Shown piece by piece: positions 44,015-52,795 of a stretch of DNA of 64,000 nucleotides. Within the stretch, counting starts at the first letter, position 1, and each line of letters opens with the position of its first letter. The position numbers and the translations under genes were made by a program. Under the pieces are notes generated by a model, which worked only from the letters and a program-made list of their open reading frames with translations, ran no database searches and was not told the origin of the DNA. Source of the DNA: JAIEOG01 sp964611895 (GTDB taxonomy: Bacteria; Bdellovibrionota; FAC87; UBA2466); contig CAZTDN010000001.1 of NCBI GenBank assembly GCA_964611895.1, positions 124,001 to 188,000 on the forward strand, in the 5' to 3' direction.

Positions 44015-44629
44015 ATGACTGAGTTCACTTTATACACGTATGTAGTTTTTTTCCTGCGCTGGCTGCACATCTTAGCCGGCATCACGTGGATCGGGCTTTT
44101 GTACTTTTTTAATTTTGTGAATGTCCCATTCCAAGGAGTTCTCGAAAAAGAACTCAAATCTAAAGTGAATCCCCCTTTATTGCTCCGAGCGCTGTGGTGG
44201 TTTCGTTGGGCTGCTATGGTGACGATGGTCGTGGGCTGGTGCCTGCTGTATTACAAGTACACCGCCTTAAACCTGTGGTTCGGTGGCGATGGGCATTTGA
44301 GTCATCCCGCTCACTGGATTCTTCTGGGAGGAATACTCGGCACCATCATGTGGTTCAATGTGTGGTTCGTCATCTGGCCCTGTCAAAGGCAGATCATTGG
44401 CTTTTTGCAGGCTGGGCATTCTCCGGCAGAAATGCCCGCGATCGCGAAACGCGCTCTGAATTTCTCTCGCACCAACGCCTACCTCTCCGGGCCGATGTTG
44501 TTTGCGATGATCGCACCGAATCACTTCGGCACGTTTGGATTGGCTCCTGTGATCGCCGTATTTTTGGTGGGAATGGGAACGATCTGGGCGCTGATAAAAC
44601 TTTCCGCGAATGTCGGCAAAGGACTCTGA
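44015..44629 (+). CDS. Membrane protein similar to the PuuD/urate oxidase N-terminal domain
   Basis: 204 residues, about five membrane helices. FFLRWLHILAGITWIGLLYFFNF with the paired histidine/tryptophan pattern resembles the PuuD (Urate_ox_N) membrane domain; a later helix has MWFNVWFVIWPCQR and a loop GGDGHLSHPAHW. In PuuD this domain is fused to a cytochrome c; here it stands alone. GGAGG lies six bases before the ATG. It could take part in electron transfer or be a structural membrane protein. Confidence 0.5.
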   Translation: MTEFTLYTYVVFFLRWLHILAGITWIGLLYFFNFVNVPFQGVLEKELKSKVNPPLLLRALWWFRWAAMVTMVVGWCLLYYKYTALNLWFGGDGHLSHPAHWILLGGILGTIMWFNVWFVIWPCQRQIIGFLQAGHSPAEMPAIAKRALNFSRTNAYLSGPMLFAMIAPNHFGTFGLAPVIAVFLVGMGTIWALIKLSANVGKGL

Positions 44630-44641
44630 CTCAGTCAAAAT

Positions 44642-44672
44642 CATTGCGAGGAGCTGCAAGCTCCTCGCAATG
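44642..44672. terminator. 14-bp inverted repeat between convergent genes
   Basis: CATTGCGAGGAGCT (44642-44655), a GCA loop and AGCTCCTCGCAATG (44659-44672) form a perfect 14-bp stem, extended by AGTCA/TGACT (44633-44637 and 44675-44679) across a short mismatch. It lies 12 bases after the stop of the membrane protein and six before the IHF-like stop, so it can serve both as a terminator. CATTGCGAGGAGC resembles dispersed hairpin repeats seen in other genomes, so it may also be a repeat copy. Confidence 0.7.
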
Positions 44673-44677
44673 GCTGA

Positions 44678-44953
44678 CTAAGAATCGATTCGTTTTTTGA
44701 GCTCTTTTCCTACCTTAAAAAACGGAAGCTTTTTTTCTGGAACAAAAACATCCGCTCCGGTTTTGGGGTTGCGGCCCACATAGGATTTGTAGTTCTTCAC
44801 GAACCAGCTCCCAAAACCACGAATTTCAATTCGATCGCCTTTGACCATCGACTGGAAAAAGGAATCAAAAATCGTGTTTACCAGCTCCTCTGACTTTTTC
44901 TTGGTCAGGTTCGCCTTGCGTGCCAACACTTCGATGAGCTCTGACTTGGTCAC
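44678..44953 (-). CDS. HU/IHF-family DNA-binding protein, IHF-beta-like
   Basis: 91 residues. TKSELIEVLARKANLTKKKSEE, KGDRIEIRGFGSW, GRNPKTGADV and the end PFFKVGKELKKRIDS match IHF-beta more closely than HU. It bends DNA as a dimer and shapes the nucleoid and some promoters. GRNPKTG is the minor-groove arm with the intercalating Pro. An IHF-alpha gene is not present here, so it could also work as a homodimer. Confidence 0.9.
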   Translation of the reverse strand: MTKSELIEVLARKANLTKKKSEELVNTIFDSFFQSMVKGDRIEIRGFGSWFVKNYKSYVGRNPKTGADVFVPEKKLPFFKVGKELKKRIDS

Positions 44954-45078
44954 TGGGCCTCCGGGGGAAGAATGGACATGCAGCTAAGTACCTTATAATG
45001 ATAGCGTTTTCATAGCAGATCTCAAAGCAAAAAACCTTCACTTCGCTTTAAGCCCCGCTTGATGGTATTTCGGCACTT

Positions 45079-46443
45079 ATGCTGAGGTACGCGCAGTCGG
45101 TTTTTCTCTACACGTTTTTGGTCAAAATCTCTGACGCGCTGACCGCGCTTGGGGCGTGGTACTTTTGTTGGTACTTGCGCTTCCACACCCCCTGGATCGC
45201 TGTTACCAAAGGGGTTCCTCAGTTCGAATACTACCGCAAAGTAAGCATTCCCTTGGTTTTGGTCGTCTCGATGATGCTGCATGTCGTCGGTGCCTACCGC
45301 GCCGATCGTATCCAGTTTGGGTTTCGAGCGTTGAAGAAAACCTTCGAAGGGGCGGTACTCGGCACGCTGGTTTTTGTGGCGACTTGTTACTTTTTGGGTG
45401 AAGTCGATTATTCACGAGTTTACCTGGTTTTATTTGCGGCCGTGTTAGTGATCGCTTTGAGCATCGAGCGAGCTTGCCTGCACACGATTTGGTGGAAGTG
45501 GAATGGGGACCACGTTCAAAAAATCCGAGTCCTCTTGGTCGGCTCCGGAGAGCTCTTGGAAATGTATGTGAACAAACTCAAACGGCGCCGGCCCTACCCA
45601 ATCGAATGGGTGGGACACCTCCACACGGGAGAAGAAGACCGATTGGAAGCGGTCCTCCAGGAAACGCGCCCAGACCAAGTTGTTGTCGCTTATCCTGAGG
45701 ATGCTTCTGGGCATTATGGGAAAATACTCGAACGGCTTTCCGAAGAACTTGTCGACGTGCGCGTGCTACCGGATTTCGGACGTTACAGTACGTTTGCGTA
45801 TTCAGCGCAACATGAGTGTGGAATCCCATTGCTTACATTCAACCAGCTCGCCGTGGGTACCTCCGACCGTGCAATAAAGCGGGTGGTAGATATCCTCGGG
45901 GCCTTGTGCTTTTTGGTACTTGCGTCGCCGCTCTACTTAGCTATTGCCGCTCTGGTGAAGTTCTCTTCCCGCGGGCCGGTGTTTTTTTCTCAAGAGCGTG
46001 TAGGAGCTGACGGCGCGCGCTTCCAAATTTATAAATTTCGGACGATGCGTTTGGACGCAGAACGAGAATCAGGACCTGTTTGGGCAGTGGAAAACGACCC
46101 AAGAACGACTGCGTGGGGAAAATGGCTCCGCAAGACTAGCCTGGATGAAATCCCTCAATTTTGGAACGTCCTCAAGGGCGATATGAGCTTGGTAGGCCCC
46201 CGGCCGGAGCGCCCCGAATTTGTGGAACAGTTCCGCAAGGAAATCCCCAAGTATATGTTGCGACATAAAATGAAATCCGGCATTACCGGCTGGGCCCAGA
46301 TCAACGGTTGGAGAGGAAATACTTCACTCAACGAGCGCATCAAACACGACCTCTATTACATCGGGCATTGGTCGCATCTTTTTGACATCAAGATCATGTG
46401 TTTAACCGTAACCAAAGGATTTGTGAATCGCCATGCCTACTGA
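45079..46443 (+). CDS. Polyprenyl-phosphate sugar-1-phosphate transferase (WcaJ/WbaP type)
   Basis: 454 residues. The first 120 carry four membrane helices, the middle (about 145-250) is a Rossmann-like domain with RVLLVGSGELLEMYV, and the C-terminal 200 residues are the bacterial sugar transferase domain: KRVVDILGAL, FKVxK-like FQIYKFRTMR, DEIPQFWNVLKGDMSLVGPRPERPEF and a final GITGWAQINGWRGNT. It loads the first sugar onto undecaprenyl phosphate for a capsule, exopolysaccharide or O-antigen. The sugar (glucose or galactose) is not known. It overlaps the glycosyltransferase start by 11 bases. Confidence 0.93.
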   Translation: MLRYAQSVFLYTFLVKISDALTALGAWYFCWYLRFHTPWIAVTKGVPQFEYYRKVSIPLVLVVSMMLHVVGAYRADRIQFGFRALKKTFEGAVLGTLVFVATCYFLGEVDYSRVYLVLFAAVLVIALSIERACLHTIWWKWNGDHVQKIRVLLVGSGELLEMYVNKLKRRRPYPIEWVGHLHTGEEDRLEAVLQETRPDQVVVAYPEDASGHYGKILERLSEELVDVRVLPDFGRYSTFAYSAQHECGIPLLTFNQLAVGTSDRAIKRVVDILGALCFLVLASPLYLAIAALVKFSSRGPVFFSQERVGADGARFQIYKFRTMRLDAERESGPVWAVENDPRTTAWGKWLRKTSLDEIPQFWNVLKGDMSLVGPRPERPEFVEQFRKEIPKYMLRHKMKSGITGWAQINGWRGNTSLNERIKHDLYYIGHWSHLFDIKIMCLTVTKGFVNRHAY

Positions 46444-47593
46444 TCTGTCCAAACTCAAAGTCGCCATTGTCCATGACTGGTTGTTTACTTCACGCGGTGG
46501 GGAACGAGTACTCGAAGCGCTTTGTGACGCTTTTCCTCAGGCTGAGATTTTTACATTGTTTTGTCGTCGCGGGCAGAACTCCCAAAAAATCGAAGGCCGC
46601 CCTATCCACACTTCTTTTATCAATCGCTTTCCACGCGTGGAGCGGTACTATCGGTACTTGCTCCCGTTGATGCCCCTGGCCGCGGAAAAGCTACCGGTTC
46701 AGGGATTTGACCTCATTATTTCTTCAAGCCATTGCGTTGCCAAAGGCATCATTCCGGATCCGACGGCCTTGCATGTGTCGTATTGCCACACGCCGCTTCG
46801 CTACGCCTGGGATCAATCCAAGTATTATTTCGGAAGCGGCTGGAAACAGGCCCTCACTGCACCCTTTCTGCATTATTTGCGTATGTGGGACGTGACATCG
46901 AGCGCGCGTGTGGACCAGTTCATCAGCAATTCGGCATTTGTTTCACGTCGCATCCAAAAGTATTACCGCCGCGAATCCGAAGTCATTCACCCATTTATCG
47001 ACTTGAACAAGTTTCATCCTGCTTATGGCGAACGGGGGGAACATTACTTAATGGTAACGGCGTTCGCTCCGTACAAGCGAGTTGAACTTGCCATTGAAGC
47101 CTGCGAACGCTTGGGAAGAAAACTGCTCATCGTAGGCAGTGGACAACAAGCCGCTTCGCTCAAGTGCATTGCAGGTAAAAACACCGAGTTTCTCGGCAAT
47201 GTTGGTGATGCCGATCTCCCGGCAATCTATAGTGGAGCCAAAGCTTTGCTGTTTCCCGGCGTGGAGGATTTTGGAATCACTCCTCTAGAGGCTATGGCGT
47301 GTGGAACCCCGGTTATTGCTTTTGCTGGAGGAGGGGCCCTGGAAACTGTGGAAAACCAGAAGTCGGGATTGTTTTTTTACGAACCCACAGCGAACAGTCT
47401 GATGGACGCTATAGAACGTTTCGAGCGGATGGCATTTCCCTGGGCCACAAACTGCCGCGAACGGGCGATGTTCTTTAGCAAGAGCCGCTTTCAAAACGAG
47501 TTTTTGGGGACGGTGGCTAAGCTGTTGGAACAGCGCCATCAACCCTTGCCCGGAAAAAGAGAAAGTCTCCCAGATTTTTATTTGGGCGCTTAG
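46433..47593 (+). CDS. Family 4 glycosyltransferase
   Basis: 386 residues of GT-B fold. The N-terminal acceptor domain begins KVAIVHDWLFTSRGGERVLEAL. The C-terminal donor domain has LMVTAFAPYKRVELAIEA and the GT4 motif GVEDFGITPLEAMACGTPVIAFAGGG, with the two glutamates that hold the nucleotide sugar. It should add a later sugar to the lipid-linked unit started by the coupled transferase at 45079. The donor is not known. Confidence 0.92.
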   Translation: MPTDLSKLKVAIVHDWLFTSRGGERVLEALCDAFPQAEIFTLFCRRGQNSQKIEGRPIHTSFINRFPRVERYYRYLLPLMPLAAEKLPVQGFDLIISSSHCVAKGIIPDPTALHVSYCHTPLRYAWDQSKYYFGSGWKQALTAPFLHYLRMWDVTSSARVDQFISNSAFVSRRIQKYYRRESEVIHPFIDLNKFHPAYGERGEHYLMVTAFAPYKRVELAIEACERLGRKLLIVGSGQQAASLKCIAGKNTEFLGNVGDADLPAIYSGAKALLFPGVEDFGITPLEAMACGTPVIAFAGGGALETVENQKSGLFFYEPTANSLMDAIERFERMAFPWATNCRERAMFFSKSRFQNEFLGTVAKLLEQRHQPLPGKRESLPDFYLGA

Positions 47594-49230
47594 GGAGTTG
47601 TTAATAACGCTCTGTTAATCGCAGCACGGTAATAGCAGTCAAAGGCCAAAAACCCCGAATTAAAATGCGTGGGCGGAGCGAACGACTCCGACATTTGAAG
47701 GTATTCATCCCCCTGGCGCACGGACTCAATAACCGCGACGGCCTGATTTCCCTGCGTGGGCCGCGAGGACCAAAGGTCAACGAGCGATCTAGCCTCTTCA
47801 GATAGGACATCTGTGAGGTATTTTGGAATCTCGGGGCAGCTCATGAAAGCTTCGCCTCGGGATGTATCGCCCATTCCATACTGCGAAACCAACAAGAGCA
47901 TTTCTCGCCGATTTTGGGCGGTCAGCTTTTCTACAAGATTTTTCATTCCGGCGCGGTGGTCGCTTCTGAACGCCATGCTTGCAAGGTCTTCGATAAGCGG
48001 TGGAACCATCTCTGGAAACGGGTACCGCTGAATCTCCTCCCAAGCCCCATCCCATGCTTCGCGCGCCAAGCGGGTTTTCCCTGCCGCAAAATAGAATTCA
48101 AAAGCATTGATAAAAGCGTTAGCGTAATTCCCATGCCCTGAACGACGCCCTACTGCCATGCAGACCAGCCCCCACTCTTTCAGGGCTTTATTGTTTCCCG
48201 CCGCCGACAAAGCTTCGATTACCGGTCGGACATACAGGGGTTCATGGTTCACATTAGTCACTGCAAAAATCTGCTTCGAAATCTCATGGATTTTTTTTGC
48301 AGCCAGCTTGTCTTTGGGTGAAAGCTTTTTAACGAGCCGCACATTCTGGTGAGAGTCAAAATACCGCTTTTCGATCGCACCTGTCGCCACCCAAGCCGAG
48401 AGCAATAGGTGCATTCCCTCTAAATCACTCAACGTCCCCAGGCTATTTGCAAGCCGCACTAAAGCTTTGTTCGCAAGGGGTTTCCATCGTGGATCAGCAA
48501 CGCGAGCCAATGCGTAAACCGCTCCCTCTAGCCTATCCTGTGAGACCAAAAACTCCCCCAACGCCAATAGCTCCTCTTGAGCGCCAAAGACCTCGAGTGC
48601 ATTGACAAGCTCCGCCGCGTCCCACCCCCCAACGAGTTCAGGATCGGGATCGGTTTTTACGAGAAGAATCATGTACCTCAAGAACCTAAGCGCGCTCTCC
48701 CTATCCCCCGCAAGCATGGCCGCATGGAAATACTCAGAGATTTCAAAGACACTCTGCTCGGCGTCCGTGCTATCCAACTCCCTTGGAATGCTTGGCGCCT
48801 GAATCGACGATACAAGGTCCTCAGTTTCAGAGGGAATTCCCGGCGGAACCAAGAGCCATACGGCGGGAGCAATTTCTTCCTGCCAGTAGTTCTCAAAAAA
48901 GGGCCGAACAATGCCGACAATCTCTGCCCGCGAATAGCCCAGTAGCCAAAGATGCGCAATCGCGTTCCCAGCAAGCCCACCGCTCAGCCTAAATTGCCCC
49001 CCTTCTGTCTTGTAAGTCATGCTGGCAACCACGCTGTGAGCTAATTTGCGCCGAAGCTCCGGATCCAAATCACGATAAGCGACGCCCAGATGGGGTTCAA
49101 AGTATTCGCGGATTCTCGCCTCGCTGACGGGAACGCCTCGAGCTAGCAGCACACTACACAATTCAGCGGGGGGCTCGATAGCGACAACGGGAGAAGAAAA
49201 CCCCATCACCAAAGCAAAAAGTAGCGGCAT
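47590..49230 (-). CDS. Exported alpha-helical repeat protein, unknown function
   Basis: 546 residues with a signal peptide (about 1-17, ending VVA). The mature protein is largely amphipathic helices resembling an alpha-solenoid or TPR-like scaffold (ALRFLRYMILL, LLALGEFLVSQDRLEGAVYALARV, NALEVFGAQEELLALGE). No catalytic motif is visible. Its end overlaps the facing glycosyltransferase by four bases. It may be a periplasmic scaffold linked to the polysaccharide genes, but strand and spacing do not show this. Confidence 0.65.
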   Translation of the reverse strand: MPLLFALVMGFSSPVVAIEPPAELCSVLLARGVPVSEARIREYFEPHLGVAYRDLDPELRRKLAHSVVASMTYKTEGGQFRLSGGLAGNAIAHLWLLGYSRAEIVGIVRPFFENYWQEEIAPAVWLLVPPGIPSETEDLVSSIQAPSIPRELDSTDAEQSVFEISEYFHAAMLAGDRESALRFLRYMILLVKTDPDPELVGGWDAAELVNALEVFGAQEELLALGEFLVSQDRLEGAVYALARVADPRWKPLANKALVRLANSLGTLSDLEGMHLLLSAWVATGAIEKRYFDSHQNVRLVKKLSPKDKLAAKKIHEISKQIFAVTNVNHEPLYVRPVIEALSAAGNNKALKEWGLVCMAVGRRSGHGNYANAFINAFEFYFAAGKTRLAREAWDGAWEEIQRYPFPEMVPPLIEDLASMAFRSDHRAGMKNLVEKLTAQNRREMLLLVSQYGMGDTSRGEAFMSCPEIPKYLTDVLSEEARSLVDLWSSRPTQGNQAVAVIESVRQGDEYLQMSESFAPPTHFNSGFLAFDCYYRAAINRALLTTP

Positions 49231-49286
49231 GCGCTAACCCTTAACAAAACCAGAGGCCGATCAAAAGAGTTTGTTCATGCGGTGCA

Positions 49287-50144
49287 TTAGGAATTATAAG
49301 GTGCTGATATCCCAAGAGAAGCTACGATTTCGGCGATAGCGCTTCGCCGTTGGCCGTTGGAGTTGATGTTCCGCTTAGCCTGGATTTGCCTCACCGACCA
49401 ATCTTCATAGAGTGAGAGGATAAAAGGAGAGGTAGAATTGGACACCGCCACCATGGCACCTCGGGCTGCGGCCGCACGACAAGCCCGCTCTAATCGCGAC
49501 TGGCATTCTTGAGTAAACCCAGCACGGGTGTAGGAAGTAAAAGAAGATGTGCTGCTCAAGGGTTCGTAGGGAGGATCGCAATAAACAAAGTCTCCCGGTC
49601 CGGCCAAAGCCAAGACCTGTTCAAAATCGGCATGGAGTAGTTTGGCCCGCGTCAGTCGGTAGGCAACCTGTTCAATGTTCCCTCGATCGTAGAGTGCGGG
49701 ACAGACAGGTCTTTTGCCAAAGGGGACATTAAACTCTCCCCTGGAGTTTGTGCGATACAATCCATTAAACCCCGTTTTGTTTAAAAATAAGGTGCGTGCG
49801 GCCTGCGCTACTTTGTCTTGGGGAACCCGAGCACGAATCGCATAATAGTATTCAGCACTGTAGTCAGACGCCATCGCGTCGAGCTTTTGCAAAAGTTCTG
49901 GAAGCGAATCTCTAATGACAGAATAAAGGTTTATCAGCTCGGCGTTGGCATCGGCGATTACGGCGACTTCGGGCCTTTGAAGCGCCAAAAAAACCGCCCC
50001 CGCTCCCACAAAGGGCTCGTAGTAAGTTTGAAATGTGTTCGGAAACTCGGGCACTAATTGCGCTAAAAGGCTGGATTTGCCGCCGGCCCATTTGAGTACC
50101 GGCCGCGCTCTAGTTTCTAAATCAAATGCTGCGTTCATTGCCAT
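49287..50144 (-). CDS. dam: DNA adenine methylase (Dam/D12 class)
   Basis: 285 residues. KWAGGK at 18-23 and EPFVGAGAVFL at 43-53 bind SAM; NKTGFNGLYR at 122-131 is a Dam hallmark and RGEFNVPFG follows; DPPY at 190-193 is the catalytic motif. It should methylate N6 of adenine, most likely in GATC as for other members of this subgroup. No restriction endonuclease or mutH gene is nearby, so it looks like an orphan methylase. The ATG at 50144 or at 50138 could be the start; neither has a clear ribosome site. Confidence 0.88.
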   Translation of the reverse strand: MAMNAAFDLETRARPVLKWAGGKSSLLAQLVPEFPNTFQTYYEPFVGAGAVFLALQRPEVAVIADANAELINLYSVIRDSLPELLQKLDAMASDYSAEYYYAIRARVPQDKVAQAARTLFLNKTGFNGLYRTNSRGEFNVPFGKRPVCPALYDRGNIEQVAYRLTRAKLLHADFEQVLALAGPGDFVYCDPPYEPLSSTSSFTSYTRAGFTQECQSRLERACRAAAARGAMVAVSNSTSPFILSLYEDWSVRQIQAKRNINSNGQRRSAIAEIVASLGISAPYNS

Positions 50145-50275
50145 CCCAGATCAGGAGACTAAATCACATGCGACACCTTGCAGCAAGGCTCCTTAACAAG
50201 AGTTAGTCGCCGGAGTGGTATCCGCTGGCCTCCCCTTGCGGAGACTCGCATAATAAGCGCAACAAGGAGCGTTTC

Positions 50276-50809
50276 ATGAAACTCAAAGCCCTTTCGATCT
50301 TTTTTGCCCTATTCGCGTTGCCAGTACTTGGAATTTATAAAGTCGGCGATAAACCGAGTAACGAATGCTGGAAAAATGATGCCGGCACGGACGTCTGCTT
50401 GGACGATGTGGCCCATGTAAAAGTGCTTTTGTTTAGTGCTGGATGGTGCGGCCCCTGCCAATCCGAGTTTTCAACCATTGCTAAAGACACCGCTGAGTTC
50501 AATGGCAAGCCGGTTACTTTTTTCAGCCTTTCGGCAGAAGGATGGAATTCTCGAAGTGCTTCCAATCAAGCCTTTCTGCAAGACTGGAAGAAAACCTACA
50601 AACTGGACAAAGCCATGGCGAGCTTCATTGTGGCGTCATCGAACGGAGACTTTGGCTCGGATTACTTTTCCAGCCCCAAGATTCCAAGCGTCGTGATCTT
50701 GGATGACTCGGGAGCGGTCACTTACAAAGCCATTGCGCCGGGAATGGCGGCAATCAAAGCCCAAATACGAAAGCTCCTACCCAAGCCTATACCCGTTCCC
50801 GTACGGTAG
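50276..50809 (+). CDS. Periplasmic thioredoxin-fold protein (TlpA/ResA-like)
   Basis: 177 residues with a signal peptide (about 1-19). The active site WCGPC is at residues 57-61 (SAGWCGPCQSEF), and KIPSVVI supplies the cis-proline. Two more cysteines precede it (Cys31, Cys41). Such proteins reduce disulfides in the periplasm, often for cytochrome maturation; no ccm gene is present here. AAGGAGC lies seven bases before the ATG. It faces the outer-membrane gene at 50812, with two bases between. Confidence 0.82.
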   Translation: MKLKALSIFFALFALPVLGIYKVGDKPSNECWKNDAGTDVCLDDVAHVKVLLFSAGWCGPCQSEFSTIAKDTAEFNGKPVTFFSLSAEGWNSRSASNQAFLQDWKKTYKLDKAMASFIVASSNGDFGSDYFSSPKIPSVVILDDSGAVTYKAIAPGMAAIKAQIRKLLPKPIPVPVR

Positions 50810-50811
50810 TT

Positions 50812-51606
50812 TTAAAGGGGAAGTTCGATCGCAAAAGAATGCAGGGTGCTGGTCTGCTGGTAGAACTGCCCACGCAGATCGGCACCCGTGTAGTAGGAGT
50901 AATAAAGCCGTAGCGATCGCCGAAGGCTTTCTGCCCCATGAAACGCGAGGCCCAGCTGAAGTGCAAAGCAGGGGTTGGCGGGAGAGTCTCCCTGCCACCG
51001 CAGATCAAACCCCATGAAGGGCGAGATCGAACCGTTGTCCAAAAAATACCCGTTCGCCCCGATCTGAAATCCCCACACGGGAACCTTCGGCATGGTGTTC
51101 ACGATATTAGAAATGCCAGCATACATCTGAAAGGTCTCGCTGGGCGAATAGCTCGAACGCAAGCTCACGGTTTCCCGACTATAAGCGATAGGATTTCCAG
51201 ACAATCCGTCTGCTAGATGCGCTGATACGTGGATGTAGCGCAACTGCCATTGCCAATCCCCAACCGCGTACTCGCTATACAAGCCAATGGTTCCGTCCAC
51301 GGTCTCTAGCGGGAACCGCCCCCCTTGCTGACGAAGAGTAAAATACGCTCGGCCTTCAATGCCGAAATGGAACCTCCACGAGCCGTCTTCGGGGCTCGCT
51401 GAGAAAAAAGACTGGTGATTGGCTAGAGACGCACTGAGTCTAGGGCCGCTTACCGCTACCCAACTCCGAATTTCACGAGGATCGGCCATAGGAGTGGGAA
51501 ACAAGCGCCCTTTAGGCACCGCGTGCCACTGCGTTCCATCAGCCAGAGCTGAATGCAAAGGGATGACTAAACAAAAAAGAATAAATAACCGCATTCGCAA
51601 ACCCAT
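50812..51606 (-). CDS. Outer-membrane beta-barrel protein, possibly DUF1207-related
   Basis: 264 residues. A signal peptide (about 1-22) is followed by GRLFPTPMADPREIRSW, which recalls the DUF1207 start, and then alternating strands (WRFHFGIEGRAYFTL, WQWQLRYIHVSAHLADG, YYSYYTGADLRGQFYQQ) ending in LPL. The role is unknown. Two ATGs, 51606 and 51594, are both possible starts. It precedes the barrel at 51670 by 63 bases on the same strand. Confidence 0.62.
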   Translation of the reverse strand: MGLRMRLFILFCLVIPLHSALADGTQWHAVPKGRLFPTPMADPREIRSWVAVSGPRLSASLANHQSFFSASPEDGSWRFHFGIEGRAYFTLRQQGGRFPLETVDGTIGLYSEYAVGDWQWQLRYIHVSAHLADGLSGNPIAYSRETVSLRSSYSPSETFQMYAGISNIVNTMPKVPVWGFQIGANGYFLDNGSISPFMGFDLRWQGDSPANPCFALQLGLAFHGAESLRRSLRLYYSYYTGADLRGQFYQQTSTLHSFAIELPL

Positions 51607-51669
51607 CGGATTTCCGAGAGGTTTTCTGAAACGCGGCGCGCATTCCCGCGAGGGTGCGAGCTTGAGGGA

Positions 51670-52482
51670 TTAGAAGAGAAAAGTGGTCCCCACGCTATGT
51701 TCGGTGGTGCCACCCGATCGGGCTTCGACTTCAATGGCGTAGTGGATAGAGACTTTAGGAGAAAGAATGCTCACCCCACCACTCCAAAAGCTCGTCTGGG
51801 CAACGGGACGCATTCGGTACCCGCCCTTAAGGGAAAAATAATAGGGAGAAACGTACTCAGCACCAAACCCATATTGCAGGGGCCGAAAGCTCGCTGTTTC
51901 CCCGGTAACTGAAGCAGAGAAAAACATCGTTTCTTCCCAATGAGCGCGCACTCCAAAAGCGTACTCGCGGGCTTCCCCCATGGCGGCGTTGCCGCCTACA
52001 GTGTTGTTCAGGTGCAGACCGAGTTGAACAAAATCAAATTTCGCCATCAAACCGATGTCCAGATCGGTGTACCTTTGCGTATCTCCCGCGATGCCCGGGC
52101 CCCAGATTGTTTTGCCCACCAAACCAATGCCGATGTTTTGACCCAGGCGACTAGACATCCCCAGCTTGGCCCCCTGAATAGGCTGATCAAAGCCGGGGCG
52201 CGCAACGCGGTAGTAGCCAATCGCCCCACCGACAGCGGAGGTCTTTGTATCCAAGACGGATACGGAAAAAACACGTGGGGAAAGGAAGGTCCCATCTATT
52301 GAATAGACGTTGGTAAAGGCGCTAGATGCCGGATTGGAAAACAAACTATCATTGAGCAACGACGCTCCGGCGAGAGACTGTCCCTGGGCTCTTTGCTGTA
52401 GAGGCACAAACTCTGTGGACCCTGCATGCAGCTGACCAACAAAAAGAGTCATTCCCAAAAATAGCGCAGACAGGATTTGCAT
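51670..52482 (-). CDS. Outer-membrane beta-barrel protein (FadL/PorV-like)
   Basis: 270 residues with a signal peptide (about 1-20). The start of the mature part, QRAQGQSLAGASLLNDSLFSNPASSA, resembles the N-terminus of FadL/PorV-type barrels, where an NPA motif lies in the plug region. Strands alternate through to a final Phe. It may pass a hydrophobic solute or serve as a surface anchor. It is transcribed ahead of the barrel at 50812-51606 and may form an operon with it. Confidence 0.66.
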   Translation of the reverse strand: MQILSALFLGMTLFVGQLHAGSTEFVPLQQRAQGQSLAGASLLNDSLFSNPASSAFTNVYSIDGTFLSPRVFSVSVLDTKTSAVGGAIGYYRVARPGFDQPIQGAKLGMSSRLGQNIGIGLVGKTIWGPGIAGDTQRYTDLDIGLMAKFDFVQLGLHLNNTVGGNAAMGEAREYAFGVRAHWEETMFFSASVTGETASFRPLQYGFGAEYVSPYYFSLKGGYRMRPVAQTSFWSGGVSILSPKVSIHYAIEVEARSGGTTEHSVGTTFLF

Positions 52483-52795
52483 GAGTCCCTCGTTAAATGG
52501 CGCTTTGATTCAAAGCGGAGAATGTCCGTACGCGGCGTTTTTGCGTCAACGTCTGTCCTTTAACTGTACAGCGTAGCCCCTTAAAAATAAAGGGAGACAG
52601 CCCTGCACTCTGTCTCTCACCAAACCTCAGACATTTCTATACTTATTGTATTCGGCCGCGCCCTCCCAGAATACGGACGCGGGGAGCTCGAAGCGCGTGA
52701 CAGCCCCAACCATGGCACACCCCTTGCTCAATAGCAGCGAGGAACGCCTTTTTGTTTTGAGGCGGGAGCAGAACAAAGCGGAAGTGGAGAACGCA
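52483..52795. other. Gene-free interval between divergent exported-protein genes
   Basis: This 313-base stretch separates the barrel gene (minus) from the Gly-rich gene (plus). It contains a 7-bp hairpin, GAGACAG (52594-52600) with CTGTCTC (52610-52616), and a TATACT box at 52638-52643 that might be a -10 element for the downstream gene. A reading frame from 52646 runs into the Gly-rich gene but lacks a ribosome site. No other gene is seen. Confidence 0.5.
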
